Shown: positions 42,642-50,896, numbered from the stretch's first letter. The stretch: DNA of 64,000 bases from Acidobacteriota bacterium (GCA_003170135.1 PMZR01000127.1:1-64000), one strand, 5' to 3'. Made by a program: numbers and translations. The notes: a model not told the origin generated them from the letters alone.

Positions 42642-43232
42642 ATGAATGGACGCGTGGCCATGGGGGAAGCGACCTCAGCGCTGCCCGCGTCGCTGGCGCC
42701 GGAGACCGTCGCCCGGCCGCACGCCCCGTCGTTCGACGCAATCTTCATCGAGCACTACCCGCGCGTCGTCGGCATCATCGCCCGGATGGTCAGCGACCGC
42801 TCCAGGGCCGAGCAACTTGCCGCCGACGTCTTCTGGAAGTTGTATCGCAAACGGCTGTTCCGGCCACGCGAGGACAACATCGGCGGCTGGCTGTATCGCA
42901 CGGCGCTCAGAGTTGGCCTCGATGCGTTGCGTACGGCCTCGCGCCGGAGCCGGCACGAGGCCTCGGCCGCTGTCGAGCAGGTTCGGCAAGCCGGCCCCTG
43001 CGATCCGCTCGAGGCGGTGTTGCAGGCCGAACGGCGAGCGCAGGTCAGGGCGACACTCGCGACGCTGAAACCGCGCCAGGCGCGCCTGCTGCTGCTGCGC
43101 GGGTGTGGCCTCTCCTACCAGCAAATCGCCGGCGTCCTGAAGATCAATCCGACATCGGTCGGCACCCTGCTGGCCAGGGCCGAGGACGCGTTCGAACGCC
43201 AACACCGCGCGTTGCACGGAAGCAAGAGTTGA
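42642..43232 (+). CDS. ECF-type RNA polymerase sigma factor
   Basis: ATG 42642 with GGGAGGCGG upstream gives 196 residues. Sigma region 2: FDAIFIEHYPRVVGIIARMV and RAEQLAADVFWKLYRK, then NIGGWLYRTALRVGLDALR. Region 4: LATLKPRQARLLLLRGCGLSYQQIAGVLKINPTSVGTLLARAEDAF, the -35 binding helix-turn-helix. It directs RNA polymerase to a small regulon, held inactive by an anti-sigma factor that is encoded 2 nt downstream. Confidence 0.93.
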   Translation: MNGRVAMGEATSALPASLAPETVARPHAPSFDAIFIEHYPRVVGIIARMVSDRSRAEQLAADVFWKLYRKRLFRPREDNIGGWLYRTALRVGLDALRTASRRSRHEASAAVEQVRQAGPCDPLEAVLQAERRAQVRATLATLKPRQARLLLLRGCGLSYQQIAGVLKINPTSVGTLLARAEDAFERQHRALHGSKS

Positions 43233-43234
43233 TC

Positions 43235-43963
43235 ATGTGTAGCGAAGGCACGCTGCAGGCGTACGTGGACGGCGAGCTCGCGCCGGCGGAGCGCGACGCG
43301 ATGGTCGAGCATCTCGCCGCCTGCCAACGATGCCGTGAACGGGCGGCTGTCGCCGCCCGGCGCCGCGATCGCGTCGGAAGCCTCATCGCCGCGCTGGGGC
43401 CGGATGACGCCGCGGGACCCGATCCTGCGACGCCGGCGCTCGCGCGGTTCCACGCACGAGTGTCGGAACTGCCGGCAACGGCGCGGCTGAGCGCGCTGGC
43501 GCCCCGGGCATGGGCGACGGCGGGCGCGGTGCTTACGGCTGCCATCTGCATCGCCGCGATCCTGCACGCCATCTCGGGCGCGCGCCCGCCCGCCTCGTCG
43601 CGGACGGCGCTCGGCGCCGCCCCGCCTGCGCCAGCCCAGTCGGCTCGCGCGGCGGTGCCCGTCGGAACGCTGGCCGACATCCCGGCCGCGGTCGAACGAC
43701 CGGCAAAGCCGACTCTTCCTCGAATGCCGCGCCGTGCGACGCCCGCCGCCCGTTACGTCCTCATCTCCAACGACGTCAGGCCGCCGGACATGGGCATGGT
43801 CGTGCGCATGAAACTGCCGCTCTCGGTGCTGGCCGCAGGCAGCGGCGACGCCGACGGCAACGGCACCTTCGGAGAAATCCTGGCGGACGTGCTCGTGGGA
43901 CAGGACGGTCGTCCCTACGCGGTACGCCTCGTGTCGAACACGCGAACACCCGGAAGGAAGTGA
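43235..43963 (+). CDS. Membrane anti-sigma factor with zinc-finger (zf-HC2) domain
   Basis: Encodes 242 residues. N-terminal MCSEGTLQAYVDGELAPAERDAMVEHLAACQRCRERA shows the H-x3-C-x2-C zinc motif (HLAACQRC) of ZAS anti-sigma domains. A single helix (~residues 92-110, TAGAVLTAAICIAAILHAI) anchors it, and a ~130-residue periplasmic part follows that includes ARYVLISNDVRPPDMGMVVRM. It should bind the sigma factor of the gene immediately upstream; the signal is unknown. Confidence 0.9.
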   Translation: MCSEGTLQAYVDGELAPAERDAMVEHLAACQRCRERAAVAARRRDRVGSLIAALGPDDAAGPDPATPALARFHARVSELPATARLSALAPRAWATAGAVLTAAICIAAILHAISGARPPASSRTALGAAPPAPAQSARAAVPVGTLADIPAAVERPAKPTLPRMPRRATPAARYVLISNDVRPPDMGMVVRMKLPLSVLAAGSGDADGNGTFGEILADVLVGQDGRPYAVRLVSNTRTPGRK

Positions 43964-43966
43964 CTC

Positions 43967-44899
43967 ATGCGAAGGATCGGCACCATCCTCTTTGCGGGAA
44001 CCACCGTGCTTATCGCCTGCGCCGGCGTTTGTGCGCAGGACGCGCCGCAGAAGCCGACCGAGAACGCCCAGGCGATCAAGATGAAGGTCGAGCAGGCCGT
44101 CGCTGGCGAGCTCCAGCAGGTCAAGGTCCAGTTGGCCACGGGCGGCATGCTCGGCGCTATAGTCACGGGCGCGCCCTACTCCGCCGTGACGACGAACGAA
44201 AGCACCCAGACGCTGGCCGATGGCAACCGCATCGTGCAGAAGACCACCTACAACGTGGCTCGCGATGGACAGGGCCGCGTGCGCCGCGAAGAAGTGAACG
44301 AGAACGGCGTGGTGACCTCGGTCACGATTCTGGATCCCGTCGCCAAGACCACCTATCTTCTGGATCCGGTGAACCGGACGGCCCAGCCCATGCCGCTCGT
44401 CGCCGGCGCGGCCTTCAAGATGGCCACGGGCACCCAGGTCGTCAGCTGGACCGCCCAGAGCGATCAGGGCATGGTCGAAGCGAAACGGAAGGTCATGGCG
44501 GAGCAGGTGGCGAGCGAGAAGGCCGCTGCCAACGGCACGTCGACCGGAGTCGTCAGCATCACAACGTCGCCGAACGGGGCCGCCGCCGAGCGCGCGACGG
44601 CACACGTGGAGTCGCTCGGCACGCAGATCATGGAGAGCGTGCCCGCGGAAGGGACGCGCACCACCAGGACGATCCCTGCGGGTCAGATTGGCAACGAGCG
44701 CCCGATCGAGATCGTGTCGGAGGAATGGTACTCGAAAGACCTGCAGATGACGTTGATGAGCCGCCACGCCGACCCGCGCAGCGGGGAAACGCTGTATCGC
44801 GTCACGAACATCCAGCGCGCCGAGCCGGACCCCGGCCTGTTCCAGGTGCCCGCGGGATACACGGTGAAAGAGGGCCTGAAGGTCGTGCGTGACAAGTAG
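43967..44899 (+). CDS. Secreted protein of unknown function, third gene of sigma/anti-sigma operon
   Basis: Encodes 310 residues with a signal peptide (ends GVCAQD), starting 4 nt after the anti-sigma stop, so likely part of the same transcript. It has a beta-rich middle (DGNRIVQKTTYNVARDGQGRVRREEV, TILDPVAKTTYLLDPVNRTA) and a C-terminal part with SEEWYSKDLQMTLMSRHADPRSGETLYRVTNIQRAEPDPGLF-like sequence ending in a FQVPAGYTV motif. Proteins of this kind are common in Acidobacteria but unannotated. A role in sensing envelope stress for the operon is only a guess. Confidence 0.75.
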   Translation: MRRIGTILFAGTTVLIACAGVCAQDAPQKPTENAQAIKMKVEQAVAGELQQVKVQLATGGMLGAIVTGAPYSAVTTNESTQTLADGNRIVQKTTYNVARDGQGRVRREEVNENGVVTSVTILDPVAKTTYLLDPVNRTAQPMPLVAGAAFKMATGTQVVSWTAQSDQGMVEAKRKVMAEQVASEKAAANGTSTGVVSITTSPNGAAAERATAHVESLGTQIMESVPAEGTRTTRTIPAGQIGNERPIEIVSEEWYSKDLQMTLMSRHADPRSGETLYRVTNIQRAEPDPGLFQVPAGYTVKEGLKVVRDK

Positions 44900-44903
44900 C
44901 AGC

Positions 44904-44965
44904 GTAGGGGCACAACAAGTTGTGCCCCTACCGAACCGTCCGGGGGGCGCGCCGTGCCGCGCCCC
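44904..44965. repeat. Two consecutive palindromes between convergent genes (GTAGGGGC family)
   Basis: GTAGGGGC...GCCCCTAC spans 44904-44931 with ACAACAAGTTGT in the middle, nearly the same as 8961-8988. A second hairpin, GGGGCGCG-CCGTGC-CGCGCCCC, spans 44944-44965 and ends at the murJ stop codon. Both could act as bidirectional terminators. No T-run follows. Confidence 0.85.
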
Positions 44966-46638
44966 TACAACAACCGCCGCACGCGCGCGAACATGCTCGC
45001 CGCGTACGGGATGCCGAGCAGCCAGGCGCCGGCGAAGTACACAAGGCCGTAGGGCGCCAGCACGACCACGCCCACCAGCGCCGGGTGATGGCCGACCACC
45101 ACCAGTTTGACGCCCCAGGCGACGCCCGCCGCAATGGCCGCCGCGATCCAGAGCCGCGCAACGAACGACGCGGTCAAACCCGTTCGCCCGATGCGCCGGT
45201 TCAGCGTATAACGCAGCAGCGCGAACTCCACCCATCCGGCCACGCCGGCCGACGCCGTCAGACCGGCCACGCCCCACCGAGGATCGAGGCCGGCGGCGGG
45301 AGGCAGTTTGAACGCCGCCAGGTATCCGAGGCTGCCGGTCAACACGACGCGGATCACGGCGAACCGAAGCGGCGTTCGGGTATCCCGAAGCGCGTAGTAG
45401 GTGGACGAGTACAGCCGGCCCAACGTGGATGCGAGCAGGCCCACCGACGACCCGGCCAGGATGCCCCACAGGTAGAGACTGTCCGCGTGGGTGAAACGCC
45501 CGCGCTCGTAGATGACGCCCGCGAGGACGTCGCCCAGCGCGAGAAGCGCCATGGCCGACGGGACGACGAAGAACGCGATCTGCTGCAGGCCCGTGTCGAG
45601 GCGCGTGCGCAACTGCCCTGCGATGCCGGCCTCGTCGCCGACCGCGCTCGACATCGCGGGGAGTTCAGCCGCCGAGACGGACATGCCGAACAGGCTGATC
45701 GGCAGCAGCGAAATCGTCTGCGCGTTGAACAGCGCCGTCATGGCGCCCGTCCCGAGCCAGCTCGAGATGACCGTGTCGATGTAGGCGCTGACCTGCGTCA
45801 CGCCGCGCGAGACGACGACCGGCACGAAGTTGGAGAGCACCGTGCGGACGTGCGGGGAGCCGACGCTGGCCGACACGCGCAACCGGCGCGCGAGCCGCAG
45901 CACCGTCGGCACCTGCACGGCGACCTGCAGCACGGAACCAGCGACCGAGCCCCACGCCAGCCACACCGCGAGGTGCTGGCTGTCACTTCGGCGACCGAAC
46001 GCGACGAGCGTCGCGATCATTGCGACGTTCCAGATGACCGGCGCCGAGTAGGACAGCAGGAACCGGCGGTGACTGTTCAGGATCCCGAGACACCACGCGG
46101 ACAGGACGAGCAGGCCGGCGCCGGGGAACAGCACGCGCACCAGCGTGATCGCCAGTTCGCGTTTGGCGCCTTCGTACCCGGGCGCGATCGCATCGATGAA
46201 GACGGGCGTGAAGAGGACGCCGAGGAGCACGAGGGTTGACAGCGCGAGCGCGAGCAGCCCGAGAACGGCGCCGGCCACGCGCCCCGCCTCCTCCTCGCTG
46301 TCTTCGGCGAGCAACCGCGCATAGACGGGGATGAACGAGGCCGACAGGGCGCCCTCACCGAACAGGTTCTGCAGATAGTTGGGAATCCGGAACGCGGCCT
46401 TGAACGCGTCGGCAGCGTCCGAGCGCTGGCCGAAGAAGTACGCAAACACGCCCTCGCGCACGAGGCCGAACAGCCGGCTGAGGAGGATGCCCGAGGCGAC
46501 CAGGAACGAGTGAAACGCCGTGCTCCGGGGTGGGCGCTGGCCCGCGCCCGGCCTGAAGGCCTGGCGTCCCACATTCTGGTGGGACCGCCGGTCTTCAGAC
46601 CGGTCGCGGGAACGTTCTACAGAAGGACCCATTGCCAC
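44965..46638 (-). CDS. murJ: MurJ lipid II flippase
   Basis: Encodes 557 residues with 13-14 helices, the MVIN/MurJ family that flips lipid II across the inner membrane for peptidoglycan synthesis. Recognised from SGILLSRLFGLVREGVFAYFFG, FRIPNYLQNLFGEGALSASFIPVY, YSAPVIWNVAMI, AYIDTVISSWLG and the FALRDTRTPLR-like SSTYYALRDTRTPLRF. The N-terminal ~40 codons before HSFLVASG are atypical and run through three nested palindromes (46550-46603); no alternative ATG, GTG or TTG start is seen after them, so the repeat seems to have become part of the coding start. M28 gene lies 10 nt upstream on the same strand. Confidence 0.92.
   Translation of the reverse strand: MAMGPSVERSRDRSEDRRSHQNVGRQAFRPGAGQRPPRSTAFHSFLVASGILLSRLFGLVREGVFAYFFGQRSDAADAFKAAFRIPNYLQNLFGEGALSASFIPVYARLLAEDSEEEAGRVAGAVLGLLALALSTLVLLGVLFTPVFIDAIAPGYEGAKRELAITLVRVLFPGAGLLVLSAWCLGILNSHRRFLLSYSAPVIWNVAMIATLVAFGRRSDSQHLAVWLAWGSVAGSVLQVAVQVPTVLRLARRLRVSASVGSPHVRTVLSNFVPVVVSRGVTQVSAYIDTVISSWLGTGAMTALFNAQTISLLPISLFGMSVSAAELPAMSSAVGDEAGIAGQLRTRLDTGLQQIAFFVVPSAMALLALGDVLAGVIYERGRFTHADSLYLWGILAGSSVGLLASTLGRLYSSTYYALRDTRTPLRFAVIRVVLTGSLGYLAAFKLPPAAGLDPRWGVAGLTASAGVAGWVEFALLRYTLNRRIGRTGLTASFVARLWIAAAIAAGVAWGVKLVVVGHHPALVGVVVLAPYGLVYFAGAWLLGIPYAASMFARVRRLL
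46550..46603. repeat. Three adjacent palindromes at the 5' end of murJ
   Basis: GGCCT-GA-AGGCC (46550-46561), GTCCCAC-ATTCTG-GTGGGAC (46566-46585) and CCGGTCT-TC-AGACCGG (46588-46603). The outer two have the CTGAAG/CTTCAG centres of the palindromes at 32564, 32640 and 49604; the middle one is different. Confidence 0.85.
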
Positions 46639-46648
46639 ACAGGGTACA

Positions 46649-48418
46649 TCAGTTCGTGCCCTTCCCCGCCGCCTTCAACTGCGCTTCACGCGTCGCGCGG
46701 AACTCGTTGCCGGCCTTCCATTGCGGGAACTTCGCGGCCTGCGCCACGCGGTAGCCCATCATCCAGTAATACTGCAGGTCCTGCGCGGTGCCGCTCATGT
46801 CCCAATCGGGCCGTATGATGTCCGACGGCTTGTGGTAGTCGTTCGCCGTGAAGGCGTCGGACTTCTCCCGGCCCCAGCCGGCGGGCTTGCCGACGTAGTC
46901 GATGCCGCCGTTGCTGTTGATGGCCGGCACGCCCTGCTTCGCGAACGGGAAATGATCGGAGCGGTAGTAGCCGCCGTTCTCCGGCTTCGGATCCGGGTTG
47001 ATCACGCGTCCCTGCTCACCGGCGATCTGCTTCGCGTAGTCGTCCAGGTCCGACGCGCCCAGGCCGACAACCGTGATGTCCTTGGTCTTGCCCCACACGT
47101 TCAGCGCGTCCATGTTGATGACGGCCAGCGTCTTCGCCAGCGGGTAGATGGGGGTCGTCGCGTAGTACTGGGAACCGAGCAGGCCCTGCTCTTCCGAGGT
47201 GACGGCGAGCAGCAGGATCGAGCGTTTCGGTGCGGGCGACAGCTTCGCGAACGCGCGCCCGATCTCGATCATGCCGCCGATCCCGGTGGCGTTGTCGCGG
47301 GCCCCGTGATAGATCCGGTCGCCGTTGACGGGCGTGCCGATCCCGAAGTGATCCCAGTGCGCCGTGTAGATCACGTATTCGTTCTTCAGCACCGGGTCGC
47401 TGCCCTCGATCTTCCCGACGACGTTGCGCGAGTCGATCGTGCGGACCTTGTTGTGCAGCGTGATCGCGGCCTTCACGCCGAGCGGCACCGGCTTGAACTC
47501 GCGCGTGAGCGCCTGCTGCTTCAGCTTGTCGTAATCGAGGCCGCCCATCTTGCAGAGGGCCTGCGCCTGTTCGAGCGGAATCCAGCCTTCGATGGCGACG
47601 CGGCTCATGTTGTTGTCGGGCGCGATCAGGTCGAACTGCTCGTTCACCTTGCCCTGCACCACCGAGAACGGGTAGCCGGCCGGGCCGGTCTCGTGGACGA
47701 TCAGCACGGCGTCGGCGCCGAACTTCGCGCCCATCTCGTACTTGTAGGTCCAGCGCCCGTAGTAGGTCATCGCGCTGCCGCCGAACGTGTTCGGATCGAG
47801 CCTGGTCGGATCCTTCGGATCCGGCACGGGCGGGTCGCCGACCAGCATGACGAGCGTCTTGCCCTTCAGATCCATGCCCTTGTAGTCGTCCCAGTTGAAC
47901 TCGGGCGCCTGCACGCCGTAGCCGACGAACACCATCTCGGAGCCGTTGATGCCGACGGTTTCCGATGCCTTCGTCGTGTCGCCCTCGACGGTGACGTCGC
48001 CGAACTTCATCCGACCAGGTGCCGCCACGCGCTTGGTCCAGGCCACGAAATCGTCCTTGAACTTCAGCGTCGTCTTCTTGGCGCCCTTGACGAATGTCAT
48101 CGTCACGTTCGGATCGGGCGTGATGCCCACGAGCGGCACCTTCTGCATGTAGGTACCGTCGGTGTTGCCCGGCTTGACGCCGGCCTTCCCGAACTGGTCC
48201 GCGATGTAGGCGACGGTCAGATCCTCGCCCTTCGTGCCGGGCGCGCGGCCCTCGTATTCATCCGAGGCGAGCACCTTTACGTGCCGGAGCACCGCGTTAC
48301 CGTCGATGTCCGGCGCCGCAGCCGACTGGACGGTGGGCGTCTGCTCCACCGGTTTCGAACAGGCCATCCAGCCACCCGCCACGCACATCACCGCCGCTGC
48401 CACAACGATTCGTTTCAT
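46649..48418 (-). CDS. M28-family aminopeptidase with PA domain, probable lipoprotein (paralogue 2)
   Basis: Encodes 589 residues. N-terminus MKRIVVAAAVMCVAGGWMAC has a lipobox-like GWMAC, so lipid anchoring is likely. Then HVKVLASDEYEGRAPGTKGEDL, a PA-like GYGVQAPEFNWDDYKGMDLKGK and the M28 site: YTAHWDHFGIG, GARDNATGIGGMIEIG, VTSEEQGLLGSQYY, INMDALNVWG, YYRSDHFPFAKQGVP. All metal ligands are kept. It shares full-length order with the peptidase at 39932-41599; the two probably arose by duplication and now differ in anchoring. It lies 10 nt upstream of murJ. Confidence 0.93.
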   Translation of the reverse strand: MKRIVVAAAVMCVAGGWMACSKPVEQTPTVQSAAAPDIDGNAVLRHVKVLASDEYEGRAPGTKGEDLTVAYIADQFGKAGVKPGNTDGTYMQKVPLVGITPDPNVTMTFVKGAKKTTLKFKDDFVAWTKRVAAPGRMKFGDVTVEGDTTKASETVGINGSEMVFVGYGVQAPEFNWDDYKGMDLKGKTLVMLVGDPPVPDPKDPTRLDPNTFGGSAMTYYGRWTYKYEMGAKFGADAVLIVHETGPAGYPFSVVQGKVNEQFDLIAPDNNMSRVAIEGWIPLEQAQALCKMGGLDYDKLKQQALTREFKPVPLGVKAAITLHNKVRTIDSRNVVGKIEGSDPVLKNEYVIYTAHWDHFGIGTPVNGDRIYHGARDNATGIGGMIEIGRAFAKLSPAPKRSILLLAVTSEEQGLLGSQYYATTPIYPLAKTLAVINMDALNVWGKTKDITVVGLGASDLDDYAKQIAGEQGRVINPDPKPENGGYYRSDHFPFAKQGVPAINSNGGIDYVGKPAGWGREKSDAFTANDYHKPSDIIRPDWDMSGTAQDLQYYWMMGYRVAQAAKFPQWKAGNEFRATREAQLKAAGKGTN

Positions 48419-48504
48419 GTGAAACTCCGGGAAAAATGAAGTCCGTCAGGCGCAGCGGATGTTAGATGAATCCGGGTGAATACTCAATCGGGTAGGATCA
48501 AATC

Positions 48505-48675
48505 ATGATCGTTGAGGGCCTTACCACCGCAAAGGCGCAAGCCTTCGTCGAGGAGGCCGAGCGCCGCCTCGACCTTCTGCCACCGCGATCCTCGAGTACT
48601 TTGCGCCGCTCAAGACGTGGCGCGACGATCAGAACAAAGGCGTGAAGGTCGGGTGGGATTCGATCAGTAGACAGT
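48505..48675 (+). pseudogene. Remnant of an M2 (ACE-like) peptidyl-dipeptidase
   Basis: Bases 48505-48585 in one frame read TTAKAQAFVEEAERRLDLL, like the start of bacterial M2 peptidases. From 48585 another frame reads AILEYFAPLKTWRDDQNK then KVGWDS, like their extreme C-terminus. About 550-600 codons between are missing, and the frame changes. The remnant ends at a CAGTAGA repeat tract. The family call is from memory of short motifs and needs a search. Confidence 0.55.
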
Positions 48676-48698
48676 AGACAGTAGGCAGTAGGCCGCGG
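48662..48698. repeat. CAGTAGA-type degenerate repeats
   Basis: About five copies of a 7-mer (CAGTAGA or CAGTAGG) between the M2 remnant and the SDR gene. They begin within the last codons of the remnant frame. Confidence 0.8.
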
Positions 48699-48715
48699 AC
48701 GGGCAGGAGGACGCA

Positions 48716-49324
48716 ATGAAAGTGCTTGTGATTGGCGCAACGGGAACCATCGGAAAGGCCGTTGTTCACGCGCTTGGCGGACGGCACGAGGTGATTGCGG
48801 CCGGCCGCACATCCGCGCCGCTGAAGGTGGACATCGCGGATCGGGCGTCGATCGCCGCTCTCTTCACGACGACCGGGCGCGTCGACGCGGTTGTGTGCGC
48901 GGCCGGCGAGGCGCGGTTCCGGCCGCTGGCGAACCTTCAGGACGAGGACTTCGCCGTCTCGATCAGGAGCAAGCTGATGGGCCAGGTGAACCTGGTGCGC
49001 ATCGGCGTGGACTCCGTCACCGACGGGGGTTCCATCACGCTGACCAGCGGCATCCTCAGTCAGCGCCCCTCGCCCGGGTCCGCTGCGGTCAGCATGGTGA
49101 ATGCCGGGCTGGAGGCGTTCACCCGCGCGGCCTCCCTCGAAATGCCACGGGGGGTTCGCCTCAATATCGTGAGCCCGGGCTGGCTCACCGAGACGCTCAA
49201 CGCGCTCCACATGGATCCCGCCCACGGCACGCCGGCTGCCATCGTCGCCCGCGCCTACGTGCAGTCGGTCGAGGACCGGCGCACCGGACAGGTCATCGGG
49301 GTGGCTGAAGGGGACCGGAAGTAG
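48716..49324 (+). CDS. Atypical short-chain dehydrogenase/reductase
   Basis: Encodes 202 residues. A Rossmann nucleotide-binding start VLVIGATGTIGKAVV (G-x2-G-x2-G) and a helical pair like classical SDRs, but the catalytic pattern is not classical: the Y-x3-K of the active site is replaced within SAAVSMVNAGLEAF, and the NNAG segment reads CAAGEAR. The Ser in LTSGILSQ is kept. These changes match a known group of atypical SDRs (Lin1944-like), which may use other chemistry or be non-catalytic. Short length (202) fits that group. Confidence 0.8.
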   Translation: MKVLVIGATGTIGKAVVHALGGRHEVIAAGRTSAPLKVDIADRASIAALFTTTGRVDAVVCAAGEARFRPLANLQDEDFAVSIRSKLMGQVNLVRIGVDSVTDGGSITLTSGILSQRPSPGSAAVSMVNAGLEAFTRAASLEMPRGVRLNIVSPGWLTETLNALHMDPAHGTPAAIVARAYVQSVEDRRTGQVIGVAEGDRK

Positions 49325-49409
49325 TGGATGGTTGATGGTCAATCGTCAATCGGTACGCGCCTGCGGAACGGTGAACCATCGACTATCGACTATCAACTAC
49401 CATCAACTC
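49323..49409. repeat. GACTATC/GGTTGATGG degenerate repeats
   Basis: Left end has GGTTGATGGTCAATCGTCAATCG-type units and right end ATCGACTATCGACTATCAAC units, complementary to each other. It separates two convergent genes and overlaps the last codons of the PLP decarboxylase. Confidence 0.75.
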
Positions 49410-50896
49410 GCGGCAATCGTCCTCCCGATCGCGCCCAGGCCGTCGAGCACGTGCGCAAGATCCGCGTCCGTCGTGCGCGGGTTCATGACCGTGACGCGCA
49501 GCACGCGGCGGCCGCCGAGCGCGGTCGCCGTGATCCATCCTTCGCCCGACCGGTTGAACCGCTCCCGCAGTTCCTGGTTCAGCCGATCGAGCCGTTCATC
49601 GTCGGCAGGGCTGAAGCCCTGCCCTGCCGCCCCAGTCAGCGTTGCCGCGTCGCCGACGTAGCGGAAGCACACGATGTTCGACTGCGGCTCGTGCAGGGCC
49701 ACAAAATCGGGCCGCGCCCGAATCATCTCGAACAGGCACCGGGCCGTCGCGCACAGCCGGTCGTACAGCGCCCCCAGGTGGTCGGCGCCATAGCGCTGCA
49801 GGGCGACCCACACCTTGATCGCATCCAGCCGCCGCGAACACTGGAAGGTGCGCAGCCCCTGGTCCCAGGCGCGGCCCCCGCCGTTGCCGTGGAACAGGTA
49901 CGGCGCCCGCTGGCTGTAGGCGGCTTGCAGCGCGGCTTCGTCGGCGACGAGCAGCATGCTGGCAGAGAGCGGCAGCAACATCGTCTTGTGGGGATCCCAC
50001 GCAATCGACTGCGCCAGCTCGATGCCATCCAGGTGCGATCGGTGGGCCGCTGACAGCAGGGCGGAGCCGCCGTGCGCCGCGTCCACGTGCAGCCATATCC
50101 CTTCGCGCTGGCACAGACGCCCGATCGTAACCAGGTCGTCGAACGAGCCGGTCGCGGTCGTCCCGGCCGTCGCGACGACGGCGACAACCTGTCGGCCCTC
50201 CGCGCGCACCTGCTGGAGCGTCCGCTCGAGCGCCGACACATCGAGACGCCAGTCGCGCGACGGCACCACCGCGATGTTGTCGGTGCCGATGCCGAGTTCG
50301 CCGATGGCTCTCGCCACGCCGTAGTGAGCATGCTCGCCGCAGACGACGACGGGACGGCTGGAACCGAGACCGCGCTGCCATCCGTCGGGCACCGCCACGG
50401 CGCGCGCCGCCAGCAGCGCCGCAAAGGTCGCCTCGGTGCCGCCCGAGGTGAACGTGCCGCCCGCGCGCGTCCCCAGTCCCGCCAGATCGCACATCCACCG
50501 GATGACCTGCGCCTCGATGATCGTGCCGACCGGCGACATCTCCCACACCGCGCCCGACTGGTTCAACGCGCTGATGAGCGTCTCGCTCCACACGGCGGCC
50601 GCCAGCGGCGCGGACACCTGGTGCCCGAGCGACCGCGGATGACACAGGTGATTGCTGTCGGGCACGACGTCGCGCTCGAGGCGCGCAACGACGTCGGCCA
50701 ACGGTTGACTGCCACGGGGCAGCGGCTCGTCGAAGCGGGCGGCCAGTTGCTCGGGCGTCGCCGCGGTGGAGACGCGTCCGTCGCCGCTGCGCGTCGAGGC
50801 AAAGTAGTCGACGACGAGGCGGACAAACATCCCCGCCGCTTCCGCAGTCATGTCCTGTTCGAGCTCGGCAGGGACCGGGCCGATGAAGTACGCCAT
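49403..50896 (-). CDS. Group II PLP-dependent decarboxylase (2,4-diaminobutyrate/aromatic amino acid type)
   Basis: ATG 50896 gives 497 residues. The fold is the pyridoxal-dependent decarboxylase family: HPRSLGHQVSAPLAAAVWSE, FTSGGTEATFAALLAAR, DAAHGGSALLS and the PLP lysine in WDPHKTMLLPL. Substrates in the family include diaminobutyrate, glutamate, tyrosine and tryptophan. The truncated class III aminotransferase at 52456 resembles the diaminobutyrate aminotransferase that pairs with this enzyme in 1,3-diaminopropane synthesis, so diaminobutyrate is my first guess. Near the C-terminus GAAGQGFSPADDE is encoded by a palindrome (49604-49623) within the gene. Confidence 0.88.
   Translation of the reverse strand: MAYFIGPVPAELEQDMTAEAAGMFVRLVVDYFASTRSGDGRVSTAATPEQLAARFDEPLPRGSQPLADVVARLERDVVPDSNHLCHPRSLGHQVSAPLAAAVWSETLISALNQSGAVWEMSPVGTIIEAQVIRWMCDLAGLGTRAGGTFTSGGTEATFAALLAARAVAVPDGWQRGLGSSRPVVVCGEHAHYGVARAIGELGIGTDNIAVVPSRDWRLDVSALERTLQQVRAEGRQVVAVVATAGTTATGSFDDLVTIGRLCQREGIWLHVDAAHGGSALLSAAHRSHLDGIELAQSIAWDPHKTMLLPLSASMLLVADEAALQAAYSQRAPYLFHGNGGGRAWDQGLRTFQCSRRLDAIKVWVALQRYGADHLGALYDRLCATARCLFEMIRARPDFVALHEPQSNIVCFRYVGDAATLTGAAGQGFSPADDERLDRLNQELRERFNRSGEGWITATALGGRRVLRVTVMNPRTTDADLAHVLDGLGAIGRTIAAS
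49604..49623. repeat. Palindrome inside the PLP decarboxylase gene
   Basis: GGCAGGGCT-GA-AGCCCTGCC is a perfect 9+2+9 palindrome. It is of the same type as those at 32564 and 32640 and codes for the stretch GQGFSPA, close to the FSPARR encoded in the LysE-type gene. Confidence 0.85.
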
